DNA from: Aspidiotus rigidus
Lineage: Eukaryota > Arthropoda > Insecta > Hemiptera > Diaspididae
Direction of reading: 5' to 3'
Assembly (NCBI GenBank): GCA_035079385.1
Contig: JAVHKY010000024.1
Coordinates: 434,001 to 498,000, forward strand
Length of the DNA stretch: 64,000 nt
Position numbers and translations under genes: made by a program. The notes beneath the pieces were generated by a model. The model had not been told where the DNA came from. It did no database searches and was given only the letters and a program-made list of their open reading frames with translations. Shown here piece by piece: positions 42,996 to 56,011 of this stretch (positions are counted from its first letter, which is position 1; every line of letters starts with the position of its first letter).

Positions 42996-45900
42996 TCACC
43001 TAACCCTTTCGGTCACCGCGTACATTTAAATGTTCTTCACTTTTAAGGATTCCTACGTCGCGGAAAGTGCGGTGTTGGGCTCAAGTATTATATATGTAAA
43101 TGAAAGTACTGATCAAGACGTCGCGGAAAGTGCGGTGTTGAGCTCAAGTATTATATATGTAAATGAAAGTACTGATCAAGACGAATAAAATAAGCCATAT
43201 TTCAAGTTTCTAGCTTTCTTCTATTCAAAGATATCACATTTTAAAAATCGGAGTTTCAGATTTTCATTTTATCACTGATAAGAGCGGAGAAGTCAGGATG
43301 AGAGAACCTAAGTTTCATTAGTGATGTTTCCATTTTTTTTTTTTCTGTGATGGTATTGAACCAATCAAACGTATGCAGCACATACCTGGTCGACGCATAA
43401 ATACATCCGCTGTTCATTTCGGGTCAATGACGTCATACATTTTATAAGATTTACTGATACGAACGTACCAGTGCCACCAATGTTGTAAATTTGAAAGTGC
43501 CACTTAATGCAAGGTCTACCAGTATGCCAAGTATGATTGAACAGAAAAAAAAAGTAAATAATATAATAGAAATTGTTTGAAACACGATGTCATTGCAAAC
43601 ATTTCTTTTTCTTCCTAATTTTGTTTATTATTAAAATATTAGCTTGTTGATTCTCACAATGGCGCCATTTTCTTTCAGCTCGATACCGACTGCCGATATC
43701 CGGCAGTCGTTTGGATTTCGTATCCAAGTTCTTTCATATTACTAGATAAATTTATGTGAAATCGGATGCCGTATTAGCTACAGCCCATCACATCTGGTAT
43801 AGATGCATGTACGTCCACGCCTTGTAATAATTAGTAAGTTATTTTAATGATTCGAAGAATCAACATTCATCATTCAATACTATTACTTTTAGGAAACAAC
43901 TCGCGTGATACCTGCAGTCGTTTAGATTTAACAACCAATCAAGCGAACACCAGATGTATAATCCATTTAAGTGCACGCGTACAAGAAATGCAAAACAGTT
44001 GACAAAATTATGCGAGATTGATGTTTTAGTTTTGGTACACAAACATGTACGTCCAAGAAATGGTCCAAAATATAGATAGCTCGTAAGTCTACAAAAGTTA
44101 TTAATAATTGGCCTTCGATATCAAGTATTGATTGTAATCCTTGAATTAAAGATGAAAATGCATACCTCAACACCTACGGTATCGATGTGCACTTTGAGGA
44201 AAACAAGGAAGACAGTGACAAGCACGTTTATGACAAAGTTGGAGACAAGAGATGTACCTAATATGCATTGATTAAAAAGTCGTTTATCCGAGGTGAGTTT
44301 GAAAACAAGAAACTTTCAACGAGAAAGCCTTCAATTTCATCTCGAACCCTACTCATAGAGTTTGTTGTCGTAGTGCTTCAAAATGGATATGATTATTTCA
44401 CTATTCAGTTTGCGATTTGATAGGATTTTAAACTCATCAGGGAAGATTGTACACCTGAGAAATCGAACGAAGATATGCCAAACGATCTGCTCGATATGGA
44501 GAATTGGAGCAACTGTGAAAAACAAAAAGAACTTACGAAACAGAAAATATCTAAAAACCCAAGAGTTCGAGAGCGGACACTAGCTTTCAGGTCGAATTTC
44601 ATGATAATGAAGAAGGCGATATATTGACCCATGTTTGTGGTATCAATGTGAGGATGAGAGACAATCCATCACAAGTCCGAGTGAGAAAAGTGAGAAATTC
44701 CAAAATATTATTACTGATACTGTTGACTTATTATTATTTCTCTTTTTCCCACTTATCGGCGTTCTCATGGAAAAGTTGAGTCTGTGATTGGGTGACGTAT
44801 TTGGTAATTTTATTGGATCCCAAGCCTAATCTACAAAACTTGGGCGTCATTCTATACTATTCACGAATTTTTGCTAGAAAAAAGAATTTAGGCTTCCTCT
44901 TAAAATCTCGTTCAAAGAGAATATTTTTAGTAACATCCAAGGGGAGTCGGTTTCTCTTGATCGCGTTCACTCATCATTTACAGGTCACTTTCTTGAAACC
45001 CTTACCTTGAAGAATTTTTAGTAATGGATAATAACGAGGATCGGTTTTCAATTCATACCCTACCTTGCGGGTCGATTTTACTCCTCACACTTGCCAGTTT
45101 TCAAGGATTGATTTTTTGTGTCTTATTTCGTCTGTTTGATGGTGTTTATTTGTAGATCGATGCACCTACAAAGTTTATAAAATTTTGATGAAAAATTCGA
45201 ATTGGTTTTTCGTTTCTGCTGTGCTGTTTGCAATGCCATTCGAAGGCTAAATATTAATTTGTTATTGAATTTTTTTCAGTTTGGAGTCAACCAATCTTGA
45301 AAGTTTTATGGTAATTTGATTGTTTCATCACGTTAATATCTAACTCTTTCCCATATACGTGAACTGGTTTTTTACGTTCAGTTTTCAGAAGAAAAAATTT
45401 GCCCTAGTTATGTGTATTCAATTACTGTTTTCATTTTTTCATTATTTGCATTAATGTTGTCTGTATCTCAATTGTGCATCTTTACTTTGTTTTCCCCCGT
45501 ATGGAAATTCTGCTTCCTCTCCATCAAAATTGAAAATAATTTTATCTGGTCTGCAGTTCTAATTGGAGTTCCACCTTCCATACCTGAAATTTCAATTAAA
45601 TATAGGTAAAAACACTAGATCTTGCGTTGTTTCAATATTAAATTGTTCCAGATTGTTTATCATTGTACTGGCAGCAGTTAATTATTTTATTCGTAAAAGT
45701 ATGATGAAACTCAAGAATACAGTGTACTCAAAAAGTAAAATGTACTCTCTTCAGTAACTTCTGTCCGAGCGAAGCCTTTTTCATTTTTTTTTTTTTTTTT
45801 TTTTTTCAATTTTACAAGTTCTCGCCTGTATTTGGGTTTTAAGCTTGATGGTGAATCAAATATAGATGCGTTGGATCTAATTTCCTGTGTTTAGATGAGA

Positions 45901-45999
45901 GATGTTGTTTTGAATGGATTGAGGTCATCGGCGAGAGTTGTTTAAATTGATGGTAAAATCTGATGGGTCCGGCAGAGAGGACCTGAAGATAGGCTTGCA
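42996..45999. other. AT-rich stretch without a recognised gene
   Basis: Apart from the short tandem duplication at 43055-43180, I see no repeat or domain. The ORFs at 43860-44173 (minus), 44383-44632 and 45412-45757 are short and show no recognisable motif or conservation clue. Confidence 0.4.
43055..43180. repeat. Near-perfect 63-bp tandem duplication
   Basis: GTCGCGGAAAGTGCGGTGTT and the following CAAGTATTATATATGTAAAT and GAAAGTACTGATCAAGAC occur twice in direct succession. The only difference I see is GGG versus GAG. The very high identity suggests a recent duplication. Confidence 0.9.
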
Positions 46000-46480
46000 A
46001 AATGTGGGTGGCTGTTACAGGAGAACTGAGATTATGGTATACACATGATGACGAAGATGCGTTTTCTTTATTGAAATGTCTTCTTCCTCATCTCCAATTT
46101 TTATTCCCAACCATTTTTTTTTTCTAAATTGTTTAAGTACTCAAAATGGTCCTTTGTATGGTGTTTCAAGCGGGCGTTGGACTCTTCCTACTCTTACGTA
46201 AACATGTGTTACATCCTTAAGATCTGAATGGACAAATATTTTTCTTCCCTTTGCAGATGTTGAGGAAAACTGGGTGTAAATTTTGGAAGGCGTGGCAAAA
46301 TTTTTAGACATACTCATGAAAGTCAACTATCTTGCCCTCCTCCGTATTTTTTATGAAATCCCCAGGTAGCCTTAGGGTGATTTCCGAAGCAAACTCCGCA
46401 CAAGATGTCCGTGAATTGTCTTTAGGGGCGGCGCGAAGTCTCAATAATTCCCTATTTCAGACTGCTTATTTCAATTATAC
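46000..46480 (-). pseudogene. Gypsy (Ty3) retrotransposon integrase C-terminal fragment
   Basis: On the minus strand two frames give the usual order: LGLRAAPKDNSRTSCAEFAS and TLRLPGDFI (end of the integrase core region), then DVTHVYVRVGRVQRPLETPY KGPF (the C-terminal segment). A frameshift near 46330 separates them, and another follows after GPF, past which ISIKKTHLRHHV can be read. There are no LTRs, protease or RT nearby. It is a remnant. Confidence 0.75.
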
Positions 46481-47759
46481 CGTCGGCCTCGGATTTACAC
46501 CCAGTTGTCTTTATGTGTTGTTCTTCAGACAATTTCTTTGTAATTGTAATATCTCCCAACAAGTGAAAAATTTCTTGTATTTTATTTAAATTGTTTATTA
46601 CTCGTATTGTCACTATCTTTATTTTTTAATCATGAAATCAACCTTTTCAGGATTTCCTTGACCTATGACAACCGACTTAATGATGACCATGCAGTCAGCA
46701 ATGTGTACCACAAGAACATTGGCTGCAACGCGAGTAGTCCGATGGAAGAGAACGTTATCATTTTGATAGATTGTCATACCACAATTTCACATAATAGTAT
46801 AAACTTATTTTGCGTGTACTTCTCTTGTAGTTCACAGAATTTCAAATATAAAATCAAATGAACCTATAATTAAATAGTATTCTTCATTTGCATTATCATT
46901 TTTTTCTCTTTCAAAAGTTTATTTACTCAGTAAGTAGGTAAATGAGATTTCCTATGTTGATAGAAAGTTGATTGATATAAACGTAGTTCACACCTATTTT
47001 TAAAAAAGACAATTATGTGACTGTGCTAAATGAGCAGTTGAAAAATGAGTCATTACCTAGTATCAAACGCTTTCTAATTTTATCAAGAACTTCTCAAGTA
47101 CAATAAGCACTTTGTATGATTTTGAGGGATAGACAGATAGCAATATATTCATAGCGCACCCACCACATACTTTTTCACATTACAGAAAATTTTCTTCAGT
47201 ACCTATTCAAGTTGATAATTGTTGCCCGTAAGAATATTGTATAATATGTCGACCGCCAGTTTGTAAATCCAACTCTTCTATTTTACAAACTTCCTAGACC
47301 GTGTACAACGCGCCTAGAGAGTTTATAAATTAGCTAGGTATTGAAAAACAACCGAAAAATTTCTAAAAGAAATACAGTAAAGACGCATCCGTTTATTTTA
47401 AATAGGTTCATGTACCTACAAGTTTCAAACATTTTTTCTATCACAAAAAAAAATATAAGGAAAAAAAATGTTTTAATGAATGATTATTGAATGAAGATAC
47501 AGGTTGAGTGAGGTTCACTCATCTTTCCTTAGTACCAGTAGTGACAGGATTTTATGATAAAACAAGAGGTAGCTTACTGACTTGTATTTTGCCATCGAGG
47601 AGGTGAAATTATTAAAAAGTACTGGAACACGTACAATGAATCCTTTGTAGTATTTGACATCTTGCATAATCTGGCTCATCGAAGAGGATAAGCCAATTAG
47701 TATATGAAGCATTGTATATCTAGTTACTCAAAGGGCTGTCTTTTCGGTTATACTGGATA
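46481..47759. other. No gene seen
   Basis: AT-rich sequence. The ORFs at 46607-46861 and 47515-47712 have no recognisable motif. Confidence 0.4.
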
Positions 47760-48074
47760 CACCCAAGCACCCTGCTATATATGATACGAGGGGGACTTGG
47801 AAATTGGAAAAAAATTACTTCCTATCACATAAAGAAAGAAACTGAAAAAAAAAACGACGGCTGGGAACCTATTTTATGAGTCAAATTGGATTTGGTATCG
47901 AGAATTCAAGGAGGCCTAGACCAACTATGAGCCTAGTACAATATAGTTCGAGAGTCAAAATATTTAACAGAGAACTTGTTTCATGGGAGGTTTTTTAGAA
48001 ATTTGCCTTGCGCTGTCCGGCTAAAAATTTGGAAAAATTTCTACTCTCGAGCTATATATGATAGGAAGGGGGAA
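47760..48074. repeat. Scattered 45-bp-family modules
   Basis: Contains TATATATGATACGAGGGGGA, the GGAACCTATTTTATGAGTCA module and CTCGAGCTATATATGATAGG, all members of the mosaic at 17880-20470, in degraded form. Confidence 0.6.
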
Positions 48075-48888
48075 AATTAAACGAATACGTTCTTCTACGT
48101 TACAGTTATCCATAATAATAGCGAAAATAATAATACTCCAAAGGGAGACTAAACAATGCAAACCGTCGAAAAAATTAAAACAACGCGCGCTTTCAGTTAA
48201 TAAACTATCTTCCGGACTAAAATGAAAGCAACTGACAAACGGAGGAGAGAAAGAAGGTATTAAGATTGACCAAACGAGAAATCCCGCTATGAATCATAAA
48301 CCAGTTCAATCAGGCCATCTTCCGGGATCTACGATTCAATTACAGTAATGTCATTGGTATTGAGATCACGCATTATCTTTATAATTATGCTCAAGCACTT
48401 ACGGTAGGAGTTCTCCTAATGGAGGAGCCTTTCCGATCCCTCACGGAAACTGTGGCCGCTATATTAAATTATCAGCAAAAGCTAACTCCCCTAGGTCTCC
48501 CTTATTTCAAGACTTCAGGTGCTCAGCTCCTCCCACCTTCATTTGGCGGCTGGTCTCACCAATATAAAAGCCTCTACCATCACTACATTCCACCTTGTAA
48601 AGACCACGCCCTCATCAACGAGAATGGGGTTAATCAGCCTCACAAGCAACCCTTAACATGAGGTAGGGTTGTAAAACAATGGACTGAAGCCCTATGGGCG
48701 GAAGGTCTGAGCAAATTGGGGGGAGGACTTCCCCAGGAAATGGGGGACAGATCCAACACATACAAACATCACGGATCACATCTGTGGGGGGAAAAAGTGA
48801 TGGAATCCAGAATGCTCCTTGTGAGTTTCCTCCAAACCATCACATCAACATCGACTGACCCCCTTCACTCTGGCCTGGTGTTTTACCC
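48075..48888 (-). pseudogene. Degraded Penelope-like element 3' end adjoining the satellite
   Basis: Aligns in order with 27690-28470 of the larger element: 3' repeat with candidate hammerhead remnant (48183-48217), GIY-YIG coding region read on the minus strand (matching CACCAATATAAAAGCCTC), and the RT end. It has many indels and is non-functional. The match stops at GGTGTTTTA (about 48886), exactly where the satellite begins. Confidence 0.75.
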
Positions 48889-51800
48889 ATAATTTATTGG
48901 AAAATTCCATCTTGGTCTTACAAGGGACTTCATTTTTGCTAAGCTATGACATAGGGACTTGTACATGACCAGAATTGGGAAACAGTATTATTTTCAGCTA
49001 AACTTCAACATTACAGTAGAATGATTATGGGTGACAGGCACTGATGGGTGAACGTAGAGTGTTAAACCATAATTTATTGGGAAAATTCATCTTGGTCTCA
49101 CTAGAGACTTCATTTTTGTTAAGCCTCGACATAGGGACTCGTACATGACCAGAATTGAGAAACAGTATCATTTTCAGCTAAACTTCAACATTACAGTGGA
49201 AAGATTATGGGTGACAGGCCCTGATGGGTGAACGTGGAGTGTTAAACCATAATTTATTGGAAAAATTCATCTCGGTCTTACAAGAGACTTCATTTTTGCT
49301 AAGCTATGACATAGGGACTCGTACTTAACAAGAATTAGGAAACAGAATTATTCCCAGCTGAACTGTAACTGTACAGTAGGAAGATTATGGATGAACATGG
49401 AGTGTTGACCAATAATTTTTTGGAAAACTTCATCTGGCTTTTACAAAAGGCTTCATTTTTGCTAAGCTCTGACATAGGGACTAGTACTTGCCCAGAATTG
49501 AGAAATATAATTATTTCCAGCTGAACTGCAACAGTACAGTACAAAGACTATGGGTGAACATAGAGTGTTAACCCATAATTTATTGGAAAAATTCATCTTG
49601 GTCTCACTAGAGGCTTCATTTTTGCTAAGATTTGAAACAGGGACTTGTACTTGACCAGAATTAGGACACAGTATTATTTCCAGCTAAACTTCAACATTAC
49701 AGTATAGTAAGATTATGGCTGATTATAGAGTATTAACCCATAATTTATTAGAAAAATTCATCTGGGTTTTACAAGAGGCTTCATTTTTCCTAAGCTCCGA
49801 CATAGGCACTAGTGCTTGACACGAATTGGGATATAGAATTATTCCCAGCTGAACTGTAACAGTAGAGTAGGATGATTATGGGTGAACAGAGAGTGTTAAC
49901 CCATAATTTATGGGAAAAATTAATCCAACTTTTCAAGAGGCTTTTTTTTTGCCAAGCTACAACATGTGGCCCGGTACTTGACCAGAATTGAGAAATAGAC
50001 TTATTTCCAGCTGAACTGCAACAGTACAGTACAAAGATTATGGGTGAACATGGAATGTTAACCCATAATTTATTGGAAAAATTCATTTCGGTCTTGCAAG
50101 AGACTTCATTTTTGCTAAGCTATAACATAGGGACTAGTACTTGACGAGAATTAGGAAACAGAATGATTCCCAGCTGAACTCTACCCGTACAGTAGGAAGA
50201 TTATTGGTGAACATAGAGTGTTGACCAATAATTTTTTGGAAAACTTCATCTGGCTTTTACAAAAGGTTTCATTTTTGCTAAGCTCTGACATAGGCACTAG
50301 TACTTGCCCAGAATTGAGAAATGGACTTATTTCCAGCTGAACTGCAACAATACAGTACAAAGATTATGGGTGAACATAGAGTATTAACCCATAGTTGATT
50401 GGAAAAATTCATCTTGGTCTCACTAGAGGCCTCATTTTTGCTAAGATTTGAAACAGGGACTTGTACTTGACCAGAAATAGGACACAGTATTATTTCCAGC
50501 TAAACTTCAACATTACAGTATAGTAAGATTATGGCTGATTATAGAGTATTAACCCATAACTTATTAGAAAAATTCATCTGGGTTTTACAAGAGGCTTCAT
50601 TTTTCCTAAGCTCTGACATAGGCACTAGTGCTTGACACGAATGGGGATATAGAATTATTCCCAGCTGAACTGTAACAGTAGAGTAGGATGATTATGGGTG
50701 AACAGAGAGTATTAACCCATAATTTATGGGAAAAATTCATCCAACTTTTCAAGAGGCTTTATATTTGCCAAGCTATGACATGTGGTTTGGTACTTGACTA
50801 GAATTTGGAAACAGTATAATTTTCAGCTAAACTTCAACAGTAGAGTTGGAAGATTATGGGTGAAAATAGATTGTTAAGCCATAATTAATTGGAAAAATTC
50901 ATCTGGCTTTTACAAGAGGCTTCATTTTTACCAAGCTGTGACATATGGACTAGTATTTGGCCAGAATTGGGAAACAGTATTATTGCCAGCTAAACTTCAA
51001 CATTACAGTATAGTAGGATTATAGCTGAACATAGTGTATTAACCCATAGTTGATTGGAAAAATTCATCTTGGTCTCACTAGAGGCATCATTTTTGCTAAG
51101 ATTTGAAACAGGGACTTGTACTTGACCAGAATTAGGACACAGTATTATTTCCAGCTAAACTTCAACATTACAGTATAGTAAGAATATGGCTGATTATAGA
51201 GTATTAACCCATAATTTATTAGAAAAATTCATCTGGGTTTTACAAGAGGCTTCATTTTTCCTAAGCTCTGACATAGGCACTAGTGCTTGACACGAATTGG
51301 GATATAGAATTATTCCCAGCTGAACTGTAACAGTAGAGCAGGAAGATTATGGGTGAACAGAGAGTGTTAACCCATAATTTATGGGAAAAATTAATCTAAC
51401 TTTTCAAGAGGCTTTTTTTTTGCCAAGCTAAAACATGTGGCCCGGTACTTGACCAGAATTGAGAAATAGACTTATTTCCAGCTGAACTGCAAGAGTACAG
51501 TACAAAGATTATGGGTGAACATGGAATGTTAACCCATAATTTATTGGAAAAATTCATTTCGGTCTTGCAAGAGACTTCATTTTTGCTAAGCTCTGACATA
51601 GGGACTAGTACTTGACGAGAATTAGGAAACAGAATGATTCCCAGCTGAACTCTAACCGTACAGTAGGAAGATTATTGGTGAACATAGAGTGTTGACCCAT
51701 AATTAATTGGAAAAATTCTTCAGGCTTTTAAAATAGGCTTTATTTTTGCCAAGCTGTGACATATGGACTAGTATTTGACCAGAATTGGGACACAGTATTA

Positions 51801-53320
51801 TTTCCAGGTAAACTTCAACATTACAGTATAGTAAGATTATGGCTGAACATAGAGTATTAACCCATAATTTATTAGAAAAATTCATCTGGCTTTTACAAGA
51901 GGCTTCATTTTTACCAAGTTGTGACATAGGCACTAGTGCTTGACACGAATTGGGATATAGAATTATTCCCAGCTGAACTGTAACAGTAGAGCAGGAAGAT
52001 TATGGGTGAACAGAGAGTGTTAACCCATAATTTATGGGAAAAATTAATCTAACTTTTCAAGAGGCTTTATTTTTGCCATGCTACAACATGTGGACCGATA
52101 CTTGACCAGAATTGAGAAATAGACTTATTTCCAGCTGAACTGGAACAGTACAGTGCAAAGATTATGGGTGAACATGGAATGTTAACCCATAATTTATTGG
52201 AAAAATTCATTTCGGTCTTGCAAGAGACTTCATTTTAGCTAAGCTATAACATAGGGACTAGTACTTGACGAGAATTAGGAAACAGAATGATTCCCAGCTG
52301 AACTCTAACCGTACAGTAGGAAGATTATTGGTGAACATAAGAAGAGTGTTAACCAATAATTTTTCGGAAAACTTCATCTGGCTTTTACAAAAAGGCTTCA
52401 TTTTTGCTAAGCTCTGACATAGGGACTAGTACTTGCCCTTAATTGAGAAATAGACTTATTTCCAGCGGACCTGCAACAATACAGTACAAGGATTATGGGT
52501 GAACATAGAGTGTTGACCCATAATTTATTGGAAAAATTCATCTTGGTCTCACTAGAGGCTTCATTTTTGTTAAGCCGTGAGATATGGACTAGTATTTGAC
52601 CAGAATTGGGACACAGTATTATTTCCAGCTAAACTTCAACATTACAGTATAGTAAGATTATGGCTGAACATAGAGTGTTAACCCATAATTTATGGGAAAA
52701 ATTCATCTAACTTTTCAAGAGGCTTTATTTTTGCCAAGCTATGACATGTGGACTGGTACTTGACTAGAATTTGGAAACAGTATTATTTTCAGCTAAACTT
52801 CAACAGTAGAGTAGGAAGATTATGGGTGAACATAGATTGTTAAGCCATAATTAATTGGAAAAATTCATCTGGCTTTTACAAGAGGCTTCATTTTTACCAA
52901 GCTGTGACATATGGACTAGTATTTGGCGAGAATTGGGAAACATTATTATTGCCAGCGAAACTTCAACATTACAGTATAGTAGGATTATGGCTGAACATAG
53001 AGTATTAACCCATAATTTATTGGAAAAATTCATCTTGGTCTCACTAGAGGCTTCATTTTTGCTAAGCAATGACATAGGGGCTAGTACTTGACCAGAATTA
53101 AGAGACAGAATTATTCCCAGCTGAACTGTAACAGTAGAGTAGGCAGATTATGGGTGAACATATAGAGTTAAACCATAATTTATTGGAGAAATTCATCTTG
53201 GTTTTACAAGTAGCTTCAATTTCGCCAAGTCATGACATAGCTTCTAGAAATTGACCAGAATAAAGCAAGAGAATCATTTTCAGCCAAACCATGATTGTAC
53301 AGTGTAGAAAGATTTGTTCA
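48886..53320. repeat. Satellite array, about 27 monomers of about 164 bp
   Basis: Head-to-tail monomers each contain CCATAATTTATTGGAAAAAT, TTCATTTTTGCTAAGC, GACATAGGGACTAGTACTTG and a CAGCTGAACTGCAACAGTAC-like block. The first two monomers are 180 bp because of an extra GTGACAGGCACTGATGG segment; later ones are about 162-166 bp. Variants recur in register, so higher-order units are present. The minus-strand ORFs along the array (49335-53075) are repetitive shadows with no conserved stop pattern. The last monomer is diverged. Confidence 0.95.
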
Positions 53321-53900
53321 TCCAGAAGTTTTACTATTTGTGTGAATAGTTTCAGGTTTATGTTTGATTCCTGGATGTATCGTCTGGTTTCCTATTTACA
53401 TTAACTACTATATTGTAATCAGGACAAAACTCTTCATTTTGTTTCAGCTACTAAGTATTAGGTACCATGAACTAAAATTTCTCTCATATGGTACCCGTCC
53501 TTACTTAGGTTGGGTTTCTAAAAATTTTGCAATTTGTTCCATTCACATTTAGTAGGTAATAAACGCAAACAATATGTACTAAAAAAAAAAAAAAAAAAAA
53601 AATGTCTTGCAGTCTCAGTGCCTGAACTTCATGTACTCAATGTATACAATAAATTGACTACAGTCCTTGTGGATGGTAACCTTCACTAAAATATAGAAAC
53701 CAGTACAGTGTATGAGGAAACAGTTACCACACCCCAAATTTGATTTTTTCAGTGTATCATTAAATCACTTCTCAAGTAGAAGACACTTCCTTTCATCAAG
53801 ACTCGTCACTCATTTCTTTCAAGCACAATGATAACCTGGTCGCTCAGAAAATTGGCTGCATACTGGATCTCCTCACCTCCAATCTTATCATGATCTCCGA
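53321..53900. other. Flank of the satellite with an A-rich tract
   Basis: No gene was recognised. An A run at 53580-53602 may be the tail of a retroposon. The remaining sequence shows no known motif. Confidence 0.4.
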
Positions 53901-54310
53901 GTTCCGCGCCCTACCTCTTCATATCTGAACAAGAAAATGTGTCTTTACTGGGATGTTTTTTACAAATTTTCCAATGGCTTTCAAATGGGCGCGCCTCCTT
54001 CTTCGCTCGTCGCCAACGTTATTATGGGCAAGTTTGAATCGGATCTCCTAACAGGACCATTCTCCCTGAACCTTACATTCTTCTTTAGCTTCGTTTTGTT
54101 GACAACATTTTTTGCATTTGGAATGGCTTGTCGTCCGGTCTCAAATCCCTTCTTTCTCACTTAAATTCCATTCATCAGAACATCCATTTCACGCTAGAAC
54201 TAGATAGTCTCTCCATCAAATATCTCGATCTCACCATTTCTCTCCATCTTTAGAACCAACATCTTTCGCTCACTTTGCCATCTATTGTCAGCCTTCTAAG
54301 ACTGATATTC
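53900..54310 (+). pseudogene. Penelope-like RT fragment, second lineage
   Basis: Across frames the plus strand reads FYKFSNGFQMGAPPSSLVAN, VIMGKFESDLL, a broken active-site region (FVLLTTFFAFG in one frame, with a frame-shifted VD-type box), then HLNSIHQNIHFTLELDSLSI and KYLDLTISL. This order matches Penelope RT, but the sequence differs clearly from the element at 27690-30155 and has another insertion-deletion history. Stops and frameshifts are present. Confidence 0.7.
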
Positions 54311-54529
54311 TTATAAATGGATGAATCTTTTTTTCTTAAAAATGACCCAGGACAAAATTTGCACACACATACATATGTAAAGACGCATACACGATGCATC
54401 TTGCATTACCCCACTACGCTCCATCACTGTCGTATCCTGTCCGACTCGGCCTGATAAATATTAAAGTATTGATACTGTATGTACGGTTCTTCCGTGCTTC
54501 TTTGTAATTGATATACGTTGTAGTTTGGA

Positions 54530-55965
54530 TTGTATTTTTTTGCATCCGTAAAGGAAGAAATCCCAAATATATGGCTGCAATCAATCTTCATCACACTACC
54601 AAAAAAGCCAAACGCAGGCAAATGCGACGAATATCGCATGATAAGTCTGATGAGTCATCTACTAAAGGCGTTTCTACGGATTATCCACGACAGAATCAGA
54701 GGTGCTTGCGAAAATTCCCTAGATGAAAATCAATTTGGTTTCCGGAAAGGAATTGGAACGAGGGAAGCGCTCTTTACAATCAACATTTTACTCCAGAAAT
54801 GCAGAGATCAAAGGAAAGATGTCTTCGCATGCTTTCTGGATTATGAGAAAGCCTTTGATCGGGTAAAGCACGATGCAATGATGCGCATTTTAAAGGAGAG
54901 AAATGTAAACGTCTTTGACCAAAGGATAGTTAAAAATCTATACTGGAGACAAGCTGCAACAGTACTGGTAGATGGTCGTGAAACAGAAAGTGTCAACATA
55001 TGCCGAGGTGTGCGACAAGGGTGCATACTATCACCAACACTTTTCAACCTATACGCAGATGACATATTTAAGAGAGCTCTATATGAAATTGAAAGCGGGA
55101 TCAAAGTCAATGGAGAAAGCATTAACAACATCAGATACGCAGACGACACAGTCCTATTTGCAGACTCCATGGAAGAGCTCAAAAGCGTGGTCAAAAGAGT
55201 GAACAGCGAAGGACAGAAATATGGACTGGAGATAAATGTAACAAAAACAAAATTAATGATAATCAGCCGAGATGAACATCCCGAAGCTCATTTAATAATC
55301 AATGGAAAACAAGTAGAACGAGTACGTGAATTTAAATACTTGGGAGCATATAGCACTGAACAGCTTGAACCAGAAGTGGAAACAAAAAGAAGAATTGGCT
55401 ACGCCAAGGCAGCATTCGGAAAAATGAAAAGCTATCTCACCAGCAGAACCATCAACTTGAAGAGTAGGCAACAAATGTTAAAGTGCTACGTTCACTCCGT
55501 ACTCTTGTATGGAACGGAGGCAACTACTTACACAGCGCAGACAATTAAACGAATGGAAGCGTGTGAAATGTGGTTTTACAGGCGTATGCTCCGTATACCA
55601 TGGATAAAGAAGGTGACAAATGTGGAAGTACTGAAGAGAGCCAATGCGGAACGAACAATTATGGAGACGGTGAAGAAACGGAAGATCGGCTACCTCGGAA
55701 TGATTATGAAGGACCCAAGATACAGACTCTTACGCCTCATGATGCAGGGGAAAATAGAAGGACGCAGAGGAAGGGGCAGGAAGAAAATATCATGGCTAAA
55801 CAACGTAAGGAAATGGACAGGAATAAAGCCGGCGGGAGATCTGATGCGAGCAGCGGAGGAAGACCAGCTGTAAAATAATTAATTAATTAAGAAAGCTAGG
55901 CTAATTTATAATTAAGATGTATCATATGCCGATGAGATCGTCCACGCACAGACATGTGTAAGACA

Positions 55966-56009
<44 letters not shown>
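54530..56009 (+). mobile_element. 5'-truncated RTE-like LINE with open RT frame and poly(A) tail
   Basis: An uninterrupted 447-residue ORF (54530-55873) encodes SIFITLPKKPN, EYRMISLMSHLLKAFLRIIH, NQFGFRKGIGTREALF, DYEKAFDRV, GVRQGCILSPTLFNLYADDI and the catalytic YADDTVLFADS box. The C-terminal region follows (EFKYLGAYS, EMWFYRRMLRIPWI, GRRGRGRKKISWL). The endonuclease half and 5' end are missing, as usual for target-primed insertions. About 100 bp of 3' UTR ends in an A run of about 40 (55969-56009). Open frame and long tail suggest a young copy. I assign RTE/BovB-type from motif style; the exact clade is less certain. The first residues before about EEIPNIW may be flanking sequence. Confidence 0.9.

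Positions 56010-56011
<2 letters not shown>

Noticed and set aside
46607..46861. 84-residue ORF near the gypsy remnant as an envelope or host gene
   Set aside because: No motif of either is visible and the flanks show no LTRs or splice signals.
48886..53320. Possible CRISPR-like array or cluster of small ORFs
   Set aside because: Monomers abut with no unique spacers and the host is eukaryotic; the ORFs are shadows of the satellite monomer.
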